NCBI GenBank assembly: GCA_026129405.1
Contig: JAHCID010000006.1
Location: 236,247 to 300,246 of the forward strand
Direction: 5' to 3'
DNA from: a bacterium
GTDB lineage: Bacteria; Desulfobacterota; Binatia; DP-6
Length of the DNA stretch: 64,000 bases
Made by a program: the position numbers and the translations under genes
Part shown: positions 21,741 through 29,580 of the stretch, in pieces
Position numbering within the stretch: the stretch's first letter is position 1
Layout: each line of letters opens with the position of its first letter
The notes under the pieces: model-generated
Told to the model about the DNA's origin: nothing
The model's input: only the letters and a program-made list of their open reading frames with translations
Databases searched by the model: none

Positions 21741-22838
21741 GTGTCCCGCCTACCTTCCATCTACTTCGAGAAGCTCCTCGAGAGCTCGCCGGACATCATC
21801 GTTGCCGTCGATCGCGAGGGGACGATCGTCTTCTACAACGATGGTGCGCGCAGCACGCTCGGCTACTCGCCCGAGGAGGTGCTCGGCGCCCACGTGACGC
21901 GCCTGTATCCCTCGCTCGACGAGGCCAGACGCGTGATGACGGCGATGCGCGCGGGCTTCGGCGGCGAGCCGGGACGCGGGCGCAACGTCGAGACGACGTT
22001 CGTCACGAAGAGCGGCACGACCATGCCGGTGGCGATCTCCGGCTCGTTGATCCGCGACGAGCACGGCGAGGTCCGCGGCTCGATCGGCTTCGCGAAGGAC
22101 CTGCGCGAGATCCACCTGCACCACCGCCTGGAGACGCTCGAGCAGGTGGCCGTCAGCCTGGCGCACGAGATCAACAACCCGCTCGAGGTCATCGTCAACA
22201 ACCTGAACCTTCTCGAGCAGCACATCGCGCGCGTCAGCTCCGACGAGGACTTCGTCGTCGAGAGCGAGCGCCTCGAATCGACCCACACGGCGATCGCGCG
22301 CATCCACGCCATCCTGAACCGCCTGAGCGACCTCGCGCACGGCACCGAGTACCAGACGCGCGACTATCTGCCCGGCACCAAGATGACCGATCTCAGCGGC
22401 GCGACGCCGGCGCAGGCGGACCGGCGCGGGACGCCCGATCCCGAGCTGCGCGGCATCCGCATCCTGGTGGTCGACGACGACCTCGGCGTCTGCCAGTCGC
22501 TGCGCGACCTCCTGACGCAGGAGGGCTGCGACGTGCTGGTCGCCGTGGGCGGCCGCGAGGCGCTCGCCAAGCTCGACACCGAGCCCGTCGACCTCGTGCT
22601 GAGCGACGTCGTCATGCCCGACCTCGACGGCTACGAGCTGTTCCAGGAGGTGCGCGCGCGGCATCCCGGCCTGCCGGTCGTCCTCATGACGGCGTTCCAC
22701 TACGACAAGGATCACGTCATCAAGCGCAGCAAGCTCGCCGGGCTCGAGGACGTGCTCTACAAGAAGCCGATCGACCTCCCGAAGCTGCGCACGATGATCA
22801 AGCGCCACGCGCGGCCGCCCGAGGCACTCGACGCGTGA
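21741..22838 (+). CDS. PAS - His phospho-acceptor - receiver protein without ATPase domain
   Basis: A 365-residue cytoplasmic signalling protein. An N-terminal PAS domain (about 5-120, ESSPDIIVAVDREGTIVFYN) is followed by a DHp-like helix pair with the H-box SLAHEINNPLEVIVNN (His142). A receiver domain follows (about 237-355): acidic VVDDD, phospho-acceptor D289 in VLSDVVMPDLDGYE and Lys in LYKKPI. Between them there are only ~85 residues with no N, G1 or G2 box, so the HATPase_c domain expected of a hybrid kinase is absent. It therefore probably takes phosphate from another kinase, or the His and Asp exchange it. GTG start; overlaps the aldo/keto reductase gene by 4 nt. Confidence 0.82.
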   Translation: MSRLPSIYFEKLLESSPDIIVAVDREGTIVFYNDGARSTLGYSPEEVLGAHVTRLYPSLDEARRVMTAMRAGFGGEPGRGRNVETTFVTKSGTTMPVAISGSLIRDEHGEVRGSIGFAKDLREIHLHHRLETLEQVAVSLAHEINNPLEVIVNNLNLLEQHIARVSSDEDFVVESERLESTHTAIARIHAILNRLSDLAHGTEYQTRDYLPGTKMTDLSGATPAQADRRGTPDPELRGIRILVVDDDLGVCQSLRDLLTQEGCDVLVAVGGREALAKLDTEPVDLVLSDVVMPDLDGYELFQEVRARHPGLPVVLMTAFHYDKDHVIKRSKLAGLEDVLYKKPIDLPKLRTMIKRHARPPEALDA

Positions 22839-23935
22839 CCCCCGCGGGCGCCGGCACCGCCGCCACGGCGGCGTTCGCACGCGCCCACGGCTCGCTGCCT
22901 CCGGCCCACTGGCGCCCGCTGGGTCCGTGGACGGTGTCGTCGCTCGGCATCGGCACGTCCCTCGGCGCGCCCGACGACGACACCGACGTCCGGGTCGTCG
23001 CGGCCGTCGTCGCCGCCGTGCGCGGCGGGCTCAACGTCGTCGACACGGCGATCGACTACCGGGCGCAGCATGGCGAGCGCGCCGTCGGCCGCGCGCTGCG
23101 TGTGCTCGCCGCCGAGCACGGCGTCGCCCGCGACCGGCTCGTCGTCTGCACGAAGGGCGGCTTCCTCCCCTTCGACGACTTCGTCCCGCCCGACCCGCAG
23201 GCCTGGTTCGAGGACGCGTACGTCCGCCCGGGCCGGCTCGCGGCGGGCGAGATCGTCGCCGGCCACGCGCTCGATCCCGCCTGGATCGGCGATCAGCTGA
23301 CCCACAGCCTCGCGAACCTCGGGCTCGCCGCGATCGACGTCTACTACGTCCACGACCCCGAGACGCAGCTTCGCGCCCGTCCCCGCGCCGACGTCCTCGC
23401 CCGCCTCGAGGTCGTGTTCGCACGGCTCGAGGCCGAGGCGGACGCCGGCCGCATCGGCTGCTACGGCGTCGCCACCTGGGACGGCCTGCGCCGGCCGCCC
23501 GCGGATCCGGCGCACCTGCCGCTCGGCACGCTGGTCGCGGCGGCCGAGCGCGTGGCCGGACGCGGCCACCGCTTCCGCGTCGTGCAGGCGCCGCTCAGCG
23601 TCGCGATGCCGGAGGCCCTCACGACCCCGACGCAGGACGTCGGCGGGCGCGTCTGCACGCTTCTCGAGGCGGCCGAGCGCCTCGGCCTCGCGGTGGTCGC
23701 GAGCGCGCCGCTCCAGGCGGGCCAGCTGACGCGCCGGCTGCCGGGCGCGCTCGGCCGTGCCCTCCCGGGTCTCGACACGTTCGCGCAGCGCGCGCTCCAG
23801 TTCACGCGTTCGGCGCCGGGCGTGGCGACCGCCCTCGTGGGCATGAAGGACCTTGCGCATGTGCGCGAGAATCTGGCGGTCGCCGCGGTTCCTCCGGCCC
23901 CGGCGGGTGTGGACTCCCTCGTCGGGCGAGGCTAG
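22835..23935 (+). CDS. Aldo/keto reductase family protein
   Basis: A 366-residue TIM-barrel protein of the aldo/keto reductase superfamily. LGIGTSLGAPDDDTDV, the catalytic Asp/Tyr region GGLNVVDTAIDYR, CTKGGF and YYVHDPETQL are characteristic. The C terminus ends in the usual ALVGMKDLAHVRENL. A 60-residue insertion near residues 115-160 is longer than in canonical members, similar to large AKRs acting on sugar or secondary-metabolite carbonyls; the substrate is unknown. The GTG start overlaps the upstream signalling gene (GTGA). Confidence 0.82.
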   Translation: MTPAGAGTAATAAFARAHGSLPPAHWRPLGPWTVSSLGIGTSLGAPDDDTDVRVVAAVVAAVRGGLNVVDTAIDYRAQHGERAVGRALRVLAAEHGVARDRLVVCTKGGFLPFDDFVPPDPQAWFEDAYVRPGRLAAGEIVAGHALDPAWIGDQLTHSLANLGLAAIDVYYVHDPETQLRARPRADVLARLEVVFARLEAEADAGRIGCYGVATWDGLRRPPADPAHLPLGTLVAAAERVAGRGHRFRVVQAPLSVAMPEALTTPTQDVGGRVCTLLEAAERLGLAVVASAPLQAGQLTRRLPGALGRALPGLDTFAQRALQFTRSAPGVATALVGMKDLAHVRENLAVAAVPPAPAGVDSLVGRG

Positions 23936-23938
23936 ACA
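23910..23938 (+). promoter_or_regulatory. Promoter of the cobalamin adenosyltransferase gene
   Basis: TGGACT (23910-23915), a 17-bp spacer and TAGACA (23933-23938), with the GTG start codon 6 nt after the -10 box. Same leaderless geometry as argB; the -35 box lies inside the end of the upstream gene. Confidence 0.42.
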
Positions 23939-23944
23939 AACCCG

Positions 23945-24580
23945 GTGGCGATCCGGATCACGCGCGTCTACACGCGCCGCGGCGACACGGGGGAGACCGA
24001 CCTCGTGGGCGGCGTGCGTGCGCCCAAGGACGGCCCCCGGATCGACGCCTACGGCACGATCGACGAGCTCAACGCGACCCTCGGCGTCGTGCGGGCGTTC
24101 AACGCCGCCGAGCTCGACCGCCATCCTGCATGCGGCGAGCTCGATGCGATCCTGCGTCGCCTCCAGAACGAGCTCTTCGACCTCGGCAGCGAGCTCGCGA
24201 CGCCCCCCGAGGCCTTCCAGGAGGGCATGTTCAAGGTCGCGGCCGAGCAGGTGACGGCGCTCGAGACCTGCATGGACCGCTGCCAGGAAGACCTCGCGCC
24301 GCTGCACTCCTTCGTCCTTCCCGGCGGCGGCCGCACGAGCGCGCTGCTGCACACGGCGCGGACGGTGTGCCGGCGCGCCGAGCGCGACGTCCTGCGGCTG
24401 ATGCGTCACGAGACGGTCGGCGAGCTGCCCCTCGCCTACCTGAACCGGCTGTCCGATCTGCTGTTCGTGCTCTCGCGCTGGATCGGACACCACCTCGGCG
24501 AGGCCGAGTACCTCTGGGAGCGGCCGCTGGCGCGCGAGGCGGCGCTGGAAGCCGCGCGCCGCAAGCCCGCGGCGCCGTGA
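23945..24580 (+). CDS. Cob(I)yrinic acid a,c-diamide adenosyltransferase, PduO type
   Basis: A 211-residue PduO-family ATP:cob(I)alamin adenosyltransferase that makes adenosylcobalamin. The ATP-binding N terminus TRRGDTGETDLVGG, the YGTIDELNATLG helix and the signature FVLPGGGRTSALLHTARTVCRRAER are all present. AdoCbl would serve B12-dependent mutases of acyl-CoA metabolism and is the cofactor of CarH-type regulators such as the one encoded at 27-28 kb. The gene has its own candidate promoter and is followed 13 nt later by the MBL-fold gene. Confidence 0.94.
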   Translation: MAIRITRVYTRRGDTGETDLVGGVRAPKDGPRIDAYGTIDELNATLGVVRAFNAAELDRHPACGELDAILRRLQNELFDLGSELATPPEAFQEGMFKVAAEQVTALETCMDRCQEDLAPLHSFVLPGGGRTSALLHTARTVCRRAERDVLRLMRHETVGELPLAYLNRLSDLLFVLSRWIGHHLGEAEYLWERPLAREAALEAARRKPAAP

Positions 24581-24593
24581 CGGGACGGGCGTG

Positions 24594-25283
24594 ATGGCGC
24601 AGCAGATCTGGTTCAAGCAGCTCGAGCTCGGCCCGATGCAGAACTACGTCTACCTGCTCGGCGACCCCGAGACGCGCGAGGCCGCGGTCATCGACGCGGC
24701 GTGGGACATCGACGCGATCGTCGCCGCCGCCGAGGCCGACGGGTACCGGATCACGCACGACCTGGTGACGCACTTCCACCCCGACCACCTCGGCGGCAAC
24801 CTCATGGGCCACAACATCACCGGCGCCGCCGAGCTGACCGCGCGCGTGCCGGCGAAGATCGTCGTCCACAGGGAAGAGCTGCCGTTCGTGCCCCGCGTCA
24901 CCGGGCTGTCGGAGTCCGACTGCACGGCGGCCTCGGGCGGCGACGTGATCGAGATCGGCAACCTGCGCGTGACCCTGCTCCACACGCCCGGCCACACGCC
25001 GGGCTCGCAGTGCTTCCTCGTCGGCAACGCGGTGGTGTCGGGCGACACGCTGTTCATCGGCTCGTGCGGCCGTGTCGACCTGCCCGGCTCCAACGCCGAG
25101 GACATGTACCGCAGCATCCACGAGGTGCTCGGCGCCCTGCCCGACGGCACCATCCTCTTTCCCGGCCACAACTACGCCCCGAAGACGCACTCCACGATCG
25201 GCGAGGAGAAGCGCACGAACTTCGCGATGCGCCTCACCAGCATGAAGGACTTCCTCGCCCTCATGAGCCCGCTGCGCGTCTGA
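24594..25283 (+). CDS. Metallo-beta-lactamase-fold hydrolase (glyoxalase II / persulfide dioxygenase-like)
   Basis: A 229-residue MBL-fold enzyme. Metal ligands are visible in HFHPDHLGG, in HTPGHTPGS (His), in VSGDTLF (Asp) and in GHNY (His). [18 protein letters not shown] resembles ETHE1/persulfide dioxygenases and bacterial glyoxalase II relatives, but the exact reaction cannot be assigned. The ATG at 24594 is preferred; a GTG 3 nt earlier adds one residue. It precedes ccr by 28 nt and may be part of the same transcript. Confidence 0.8.
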   Translation: MAQQIWFKQLELGPMQNYVYLLGDPETREAAVIDAAWDIDAIVAAAEADGYRITHDLVTHFHPDHLGGNLMGHNITGAAELTARVPAKIVVHREELPFVPRVTGLSESDCTAASGGDVIEIGNLRVTLLHTPGHTPGSQCFLVGNAVVSGDTLFIGSCGRVDLPGSNAEDMYRSIHEVLGALPDGTILFPGHNYAPKTHSTIGEEKRTNFAMRLTSMKDFLALMSPLRV

Positions 25284-25311
25284 ACGCCGCAGCCCCCCGG
25301 AGACCGTTCGC

Positions 25312-26568
25312 ATGAAGGAGCTGTACCAGCTCGGAGAGACGCCCCCGCTCGGCACCGTGCCGGCGAAGATGCTGGCCCAGGTGATCCGCCAGGATCGCTT
25401 CGGGCCGCCCACGAAGGCGTTCCAGATCGAGGAGATCGCGACCCCCTCCGAGCTCGCGCCCGACGAGGTGCTGGTCTGGGTGATGGCCGCCGGCATCAAC
25501 TACAACAACGTCTGGGCCGGCCTCGGCTCGCCGATCGACGTCATCAAGGGCCACCAGCGCGACAAGGAATGGCCCGACGAGACGCCCTTCCACATCGGCG
25601 GCAGCGACGCGTCGGGCATCGTGTGGAAGGTCGGCAGCGCGGTGACGAACGTGCAGGTCGGCGACGAGGTCGTGATCCACTGCGGCATGTGGAAGGCCGA
25701 CTGTGCCGCCGTGACGAACGGCACCGACCCGATGTTCGACCCGAGCTTCCGCATCTGGGGCTACGAGCGCAGCTGGGGCAGCTTCGCCCAGTTCACGCGC
25801 GTCCAGGGCCATCAGTGTCTGCCGCGGCCGAAGCACCTCTCGTGGGACGCGGCCGCCGCCTACATGCTGGTCGGCGCGACCGCGTACCGCATGCTGATGA
25901 GCTGGCCGCCGCATGCGGTGCAGCCCGGCGACGCGGTGCTCGTCTGGGGCGGCGCCGGCGGCCTCGGCTGCCAGGCGATCCAGATCGCCAAGGCGGCTGG
26001 CGGCGTCCCGATCGCGGTCATCTCGAGCGACGACAAGATCGATTTCTGCAGGAAGCTCGGTGCCAGGGGGACCATCAACCGCAAGGGCTTCAAGCACTGG
26101 GGGATGCTCCCCCACTGGAAGGACGAGGCCGCCTACGGCGAGTGGCTGAAGGGCGCCCGCGCCTTCGGCAGCGCGATCTGGGAAGCGCTCGGCGAGCGCA
26201 AGAGCCCGCGCCTCGTCTTCGAGCACCCCGGCGAGGACACCGTGCCGACGTCGATCTTCGTCTGCGACACGGGCGGCATGGTCGTCATCTGCGCCGGCAC
26301 GACGGGCTACAACGCCACGCTCGACCTGCGCTACCACTGGATGCGGCAGAAGCGCTTCCAGGGATCGCACTTCGCGAACGACGACGACGCGACGAAACTC
26401 AACCAGCTGGTGCTGGACGGCAAGGTCGACCCCTGCCTGTCCGAGACGTTCACCTTCGCGCAGATCCCGCACGTCCACCAGCTCATGTACGAGAACCGCC
26501 ATCCGCACGGGAACATGGCGTGCCTGGTGAACGCCACCACGCCCGGGCAGATGGAACTGGCTGGCTGA
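25312..26568 (+). CDS. ccr: Crotonyl-CoA carboxylase/reductase
   Basis: A 418-residue medium-chain reductase fold enzyme, reductively carboxylating crotonyl-CoA to ethylmalonyl-CoA with NADPH and CO2. The N terminus [47 protein letters not shown] and [16 protein letters not shown] follow the family closely, and QGSHFAND near the C terminus holds the conserved His of the CO2 pocket. It is the key enzyme of the ethylmalonyl-CoA pathway of acetyl-CoA assimilation. Another likely pathway member, methylsuccinyl-CoA dehydrogenase, lies at 42.5-44.2 kb. The VOC gene follows after 9 nt. Confidence 0.93.
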   Translation: MKELYQLGETPPLGTVPAKMLAQVIRQDRFGPPTKAFQIEEIATPSELAPDEVLVWVMAAGINYNNVWAGLGSPIDVIKGHQRDKEWPDETPFHIGGSDASGIVWKVGSAVTNVQVGDEVVIHCGMWKADCAAVTNGTDPMFDPSFRIWGYERSWGSFAQFTRVQGHQCLPRPKHLSWDAAAAYMLVGATAYRMLMSWPPHAVQPGDAVLVWGGAGGLGCQAIQIAKAAGGVPIAVISSDDKIDFCRKLGARGTINRKGFKHWGMLPHWKDEAAYGEWLKGARAFGSAIWEALGERKSPRLVFEHPGEDTVPTSIFVCDTGGMVVICAGTTGYNATLDLRYHWMRQKRFQGSHFANDDDATKLNQLVLDGKVDPCLSETFTFAQIPHVHQLMYENRHPHGNMACLVNATTPGQMELAG

Positions 26569-26577
26569 GGAGCGGAC

Positions 26578-26943
26578 ATGGCGGTCCAAGGCGTCTACAC
26601 GACCATCTATTACGTCGACGACTGGGACGCGGCGGTGTCCTTCTACCGCGAGGTCCTGGGGCTCAAGTCCCTGCACATCGAGCGCGGCTGGGCCGAGTTC
26701 GCCGCGGGGAAGGACGGCACCATCGCGATCCACCAGCGCGACCCGAAGAAGAAGGCCAACACGCAGCTGACGCACGCGTCGCTGATCGTGCGCGACATCG
26801 AGAAGACGCTGGTCGAGCTCGAGGCCGGCGGCGCGACCATCGTCGAGCCGATCCGGCGCGAGGAGTTCGGCGCGCTCGCCACCGTCACCGACCCCAGCGG
26901 CAACCTGATCGGCCTCTACGAGCCGCCGGACGACCGCGACTAG
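26578..26943 (+). CDS. VOC (glyoxalase/bleomycin-resistance fold) family protein
   Basis: A 121-residue single vicinal-oxygen-chelate protein. VYTTIYYVDDWDAAVSFYRE and ATVTDPSGNLIGLYEPP mark the two beta-alpha-beta-beta-beta modules. It has a GGAG ribosome-binding sequence and lies 9 nt downstream of ccr, so co-transcription is likely. Some VOC proteins are methylmalonyl/ethylmalonyl-CoA epimerases, which would suit the context, but the residues here do not resemble that family closely, so the function stays open. Confidence 0.75.
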   Translation: MAVQGVYTTIYYVDDWDAAVSFYREVLGLKSLHIERGWAEFAAGKDGTIAIHQRDPKKKANTQLTHASLIVRDIEKTLVELEAGGATIVEPIRREEFGALATVTDPSGNLIGLYEPPDDRD

Positions 26944-26946
26944 GTC

Positions 26947-27312
26947 ATGCTCGACGACGAGGACATCCGGCGGATCGTCCAGGCCGTCCGCGCCGTGCTG
27001 AACGCGGAGCAGTCGGTCACGGGCGAGATCGCCGACCGCTGGCACGGCGGACAGCTCGTCCTCCGGCCCGGCAAGGCGGGCACCCAGGAGAAGAGCCTCA
27101 AGCTCGACGACTTCTTCCGCAAGATCATCGCCGTCCGCGACCGGCTGCGCGTCCTCGAGCAGCGCATCAACGCCCATCCCCGGCTCACCGACGAGGACAA
27201 GCTCCAGCTCCAGGACTACGTGACACGCTGCTACGGCAGCCTCACCACGTTCAACGTCCTCTTTGCCGAGCCGGCCGACCGCTTCGTCGGCAGCGGCAGC
27301 CGCGAGGAGTAG
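26947..27312 (+). CDS. Conserved protein of unknown function downstream of ccr
   Basis: A 121-residue soluble protein I do not recognise. It is predicted mostly helical, with charged amphipathic stretches (DEDIRRIVQAVRAVLNAE, KIIAVRDRLRVLEQRI, RLTDEDKLQLQDYVTRC) and a short central beta-like segment (GGQLVLRPG). It has no cofactor motif and one cysteine. It lies 3 nt after the VOC gene and shares its probable transcript with ccr, suggesting an accessory role in that pathway. A strong hairpin follows the stop. Confidence 0.65.
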   Translation: MLDDEDIRRIVQAVRAVLNAEQSVTGEIADRWHGGQLVLRPGKAGTQEKSLKLDDFFRKIIAVRDRLRVLEQRINAHPRLTDEDKLQLQDYVTRCYGSLTTFNVLFAEPADRFVGSGSREE

Positions 27313-27313
27313 C

Positions 27314-27339
27314 GCCGCGCGGGCTGCGGCCCGCGCGGC
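27314..27339. terminator. Bidirectional terminator between the ccr unit and the carotenoid operon
   Basis: Perfect 10-bp stem GCCGCGCGGG (27314-27323) / CCCGCGCGGC (27330-27339) with a 6-nt loop in the 44-nt gap between converging genes. Confidence 0.65.
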
Positions 27340-27356
27340 ATCCCGCGAGCGGCGGC

Positions 27357-28245
27357 TCAGCCCGCGAGCACGCGCCGCCACGACGGCTCGTCGTCGACCA
27401 CGGCGGCCCCGAGGCGCGCGCACAGCGCGCCGTGCCACGGCCGTCGCGCCGCCGACGACGGGCGCGTGCCCGCCGGCGCCCCCGTCGCGCACCGCCGCGA
27501 GCACGCGGCGCAGCCGCGCCGCGCCCGGGTCGACGACGCAGGCGAGCGCGATCACCGCCGGCCGCAGCGTCGTCGCGACGTGCAGCAGGTGGTCGACCGG
27601 CGTACGCGCCCCGAGGAACGTCACCCGGTAGCCCGCGTGGCGGAAGCGGAGCGCGGCGCCGAGGAGCCCGAGGTCGTGCTCCTCGTCGGGCAGACAGGCG
27701 CAGAGGACGTGGCCGCGGCTGCCGCTCGGCGAGGAGCGCAAAAGCGCCAGCAGCCGCCCGCGGATCGCCAGCGTCACGAGCCGCTCCTCGGTGAGCCCGG
27801 GCGTGCCCTGCATGCTGCGCTCCCCGACACGGGCCTCGAGACGAACGACCAGCTGCTCGTAGAGCTGGAGCGGCGAGAGCACGGCGAGGGCCTCGTCGAG
27901 CACGCGCTCGAGCGCGTCCTGATCGAGCGCCGCCGCCGCGCCGAGGATCGCCGCCGCGAAACGGTCCACCGTCGAGCGCTCGCCCACGGCGGCGCCGCGT
28001 TCCGCGGCCGCGATCTCGCCGCGCAGCTGCGGCACCAGCGCTGCCGCCTCGCGGATCGCCATGCCGTCGCGGGTGAGGTCGCGCAGGCGGAGGAGCAGCG
28101 CGACGTCGTCCTCGGTGTAGACCCGGTAGCCGGTGCTGGTGCGCTGCGGCGTCGGCACGCCGTAGCGCCGCTCCCAGGCGCGGATCACCTCCTCGCTGAG
28201 GCCGGTGCGCTCGGCCACGACGCCGATGCGGTAGACGCGCGTCAC
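27357..28245 (-). CDS. CarA/CarH-like MerR regulator with B12-binding domain, frameshifted near its end
   Basis: A MerR-type HTH (residues 1-70, YRIGVVAERTGLSEEVIRAW and RTSTGYRVYTEDDVALL) is followed by a helical bundle and a cobalamin-binding domain with DEEHDLG (His190) and GYRVTFLGARTP. This is the layout of CarA/CarH, repressors of carotenoid genes that bind B12 and in CarH sense light through AdoCbl. The Wx9EH bundle motif of photosensitive CarH reads S144-x9-E154-R155 here. The frame is intact to VVGG (residue 266), then the natural C terminus (RPWHGALCARLGAAVVDDEP) continues one base out of frame to a TGA at 27357, so 889 nt are not a multiple of three. GTG start overlapping the acyltransferase stop. 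The indel may be sequencing error or decay. Confidence 0.78.
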
Positions 28246-28925
28246 GGCGCCTCCCGCAGGCCGCGGGCTGCGTCCCACCGCTCCACCACCGAGCGCCGCC
28301 CGCGCAGCAGCGGCGTGAAATCGGCGAGCGTGGCCGTGTCGCCGACCTCGGCCACGGCGGCGGCGAGCCGCGTCGCGAGCTCGGCCAGCGGCGCGGGATC
28401 GTGCGCCTCGCCCACCGCCAGCAGCAGGTCGGGGAGCTCGTGCTCGAAGAAGCGATAGCGGATCGCGACCGGCAGGCAGCGGGCGCCGGCGCGGCGTGCG
28501 AGCACCTCGACGCCACGCTCGAGCGGCTGGAGCGCGCCCGTCCACGGCCGCAGCACGCCTTCGGGAAAGACGACCACGGCACGCCCGGGACGACGCAGCA
28601 GGCCGACGGCGTAGCGCAGCGTCTCGATCGCCGCCTGCGCGTCGCCGCGGCGCACGGAGAACGCACCGAGCCGCCGCAGGAAGCGGTACCGGGCCAGGTT
28701 CGCCTCCTCCATCATGCAGTAGGCGTCCCAACCGCCGGCGCGGCACAGCAGGTGGCAGGCGAAGCCGTCCCAGAAGCTGGTGTGATTGGCGTAGACGACG
28801 AGGCGCGCATCGGCCGGCGGCAGCGCGCCGCGCAGCCAGACGCCGCGGAACGCCCGCCGTACCTTGCACCCGACGTACGCCGCGACCAGCGCGGCCAGCG
28901 GACCGTCCTTGGCCGCGCGGATCAC
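28242..28925 (-). CDS. PlsC-like acyltransferase in the carotenoid operon
   Basis: A 227-residue acyltransferase of the PlsC/LPLAT fold. The HX4D motif is NHTSFWDG and the third block is VVFPEGVLRPW. There is no obvious long transmembrane segment. It starts with GTG overlapping the crtYd stop and ends overlapping the regulator start, so it is translated within the carotenoid operon. By analogy with esterified carotenoid glucosides it may add a fatty acyl chain to the sugar of the carotenoid; a role in phospholipid synthesis cannot be excluded. Confidence 0.75.
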   Translation of the reverse strand: MIRAAKDGPLAALVAAYVGCKVRRAFRGVWLRGALPPADARLVVYANHTSFWDGFACHLLCRAGGWDAYCMMEEANLARYRFLRRLGAFSVRRGDAQAAIETLRYAVGLLRRPGRAVVVFPEGVLRPWTGALQPLERGVEVLARRAGARCLPVAIRYRFFEHELPDLLLAVGEAHDPAPLAELATRLAAAVAEVGDTATLADFTPLLRGRRSVVERWDAARGLREAP

Positions 28926-29260
28926 GGCGTCACCCGCCGCACGCCGAAGCCCTCGAGCAGTGCCAGCCCGACCGCGACGAGCGCGTTGGTGACGAGGAAG
29001 AACAGCGCCTCCTCGAGCGGCACCACGCCGTCGACCGTGACCCCGAGGGTGCGGCCCTCGCCGAACGTCCAGACCCCGGTGCCGATGGCGATGCGGTCGG
29101 CGAGCACGAGCCACGCCGTCACGACCACGACCGGCAGACCGATGGCGCGCAGCACGCGCCCCGTGTCCTGCCGGTAACGCCAGCGCAGCAGGACGAGCTG
29201 CCCGATCAGCACCGGCACCGCCCAGAGCACGAGGTGCAGGAGATAGCTCCAGCGTCCCAT
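28922..29260 (-). CDS. crtYd: Lycopene cyclase domain protein, second half
   Basis: A 112-residue integral membrane protein with three hydrophobic segments. DRIAIGTGVWTFGEGRTLG and the catalytic-type motif VPLEEALFFLVTN identify the C-terminal half of heterodimeric (CrtYc/CrtYd) lycopene cyclases. The ATG at 29260 shares one base with the crtYc stop (TGATG). With CrtYc it should cyclise one or both ends of lycopene or a derivative to ionone rings in the membrane. Confidence 0.85.
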   Translation of the reverse strand: MGRWSYLLHLVLWAVPVLIGQLVLLRWRYRQDTGRVLRAIGLPVVVVTAWLVLADRIAIGTGVWTFGEGRTLGVTVDGVVPLEEALFFLVTNALVAVGLALLEGFGVRRVTP

Positions 29261-29580
29261 CAGCGCGCTCCGGCGCGCCCGAGCGCCCGAGCCAGCCGCG
29301 CCTGCACCCAGACGCCGGTGAGCAGGGTCTGGAGGCCAAAGAACGCGTACTCCTCCACCGGCAGGTACCAGAGGTGCGGGCCCCAGACGCGCTGCGGATC
29401 GAATCCCCAGAGGCCCATGGCGACGGCTGCGTTGTCCCACGCCGTCGTGGACGCGTAGACGATGACCAGCAGCAGCGCCATCGCCGCCCAGCCGCGGCGG
29501 TGCAGCGCCCAGCCGTGGCGCCAGAGCACCGCGAGCAGCGGCGGCACGACGAAGAGGAAGAGGAAGCCGCCGTAGGTCAT
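29260..29580 (-). CDS. crtYc: Lycopene cyclase domain protein, first half
   Basis: A 106-residue membrane protein, the N-terminal half of a heterodimeric lycopene cyclase. STTAWDNAAVAMGLWGFDPQ and LPVEEYAFFGLQTLLTG are the family-defining segments with the conserved P-x-E-E. Three hydrophobic helices are apparent. It overlaps the upstream glycosyltransferase gene by 4 nt and abuts crtYd, so the two halves are made in step. Split cyclases of this kind occur in actinobacteria and Myxococcus. Confidence 0.86.
   Translation of the reverse strand: MTYGGFLFLFVVPPLLAVLWRHGWALHRRGWAAMALLLVIVYASTTAWDNAAVAMGLWGFDPQRVWGPHLWYLPVEEYAFFGLQTLLTGVWVQARLARALGRAGAR

Noticed and set aside
26578-26943. VOC protein as methylmalonyl/ethylmalonyl-CoA epimerase
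   Set aside because: Context fits, but the sequence lacks the epimerase-like segments; kept as a generic VOC protein.
25261-27356. Long minus-strand frame continuing past the CarH-like regulator under ccr and the VOC gene
   Set aside because: Product of the frameshift at about 27470; beyond it the translation is antisense to well-supported plus-strand genes.
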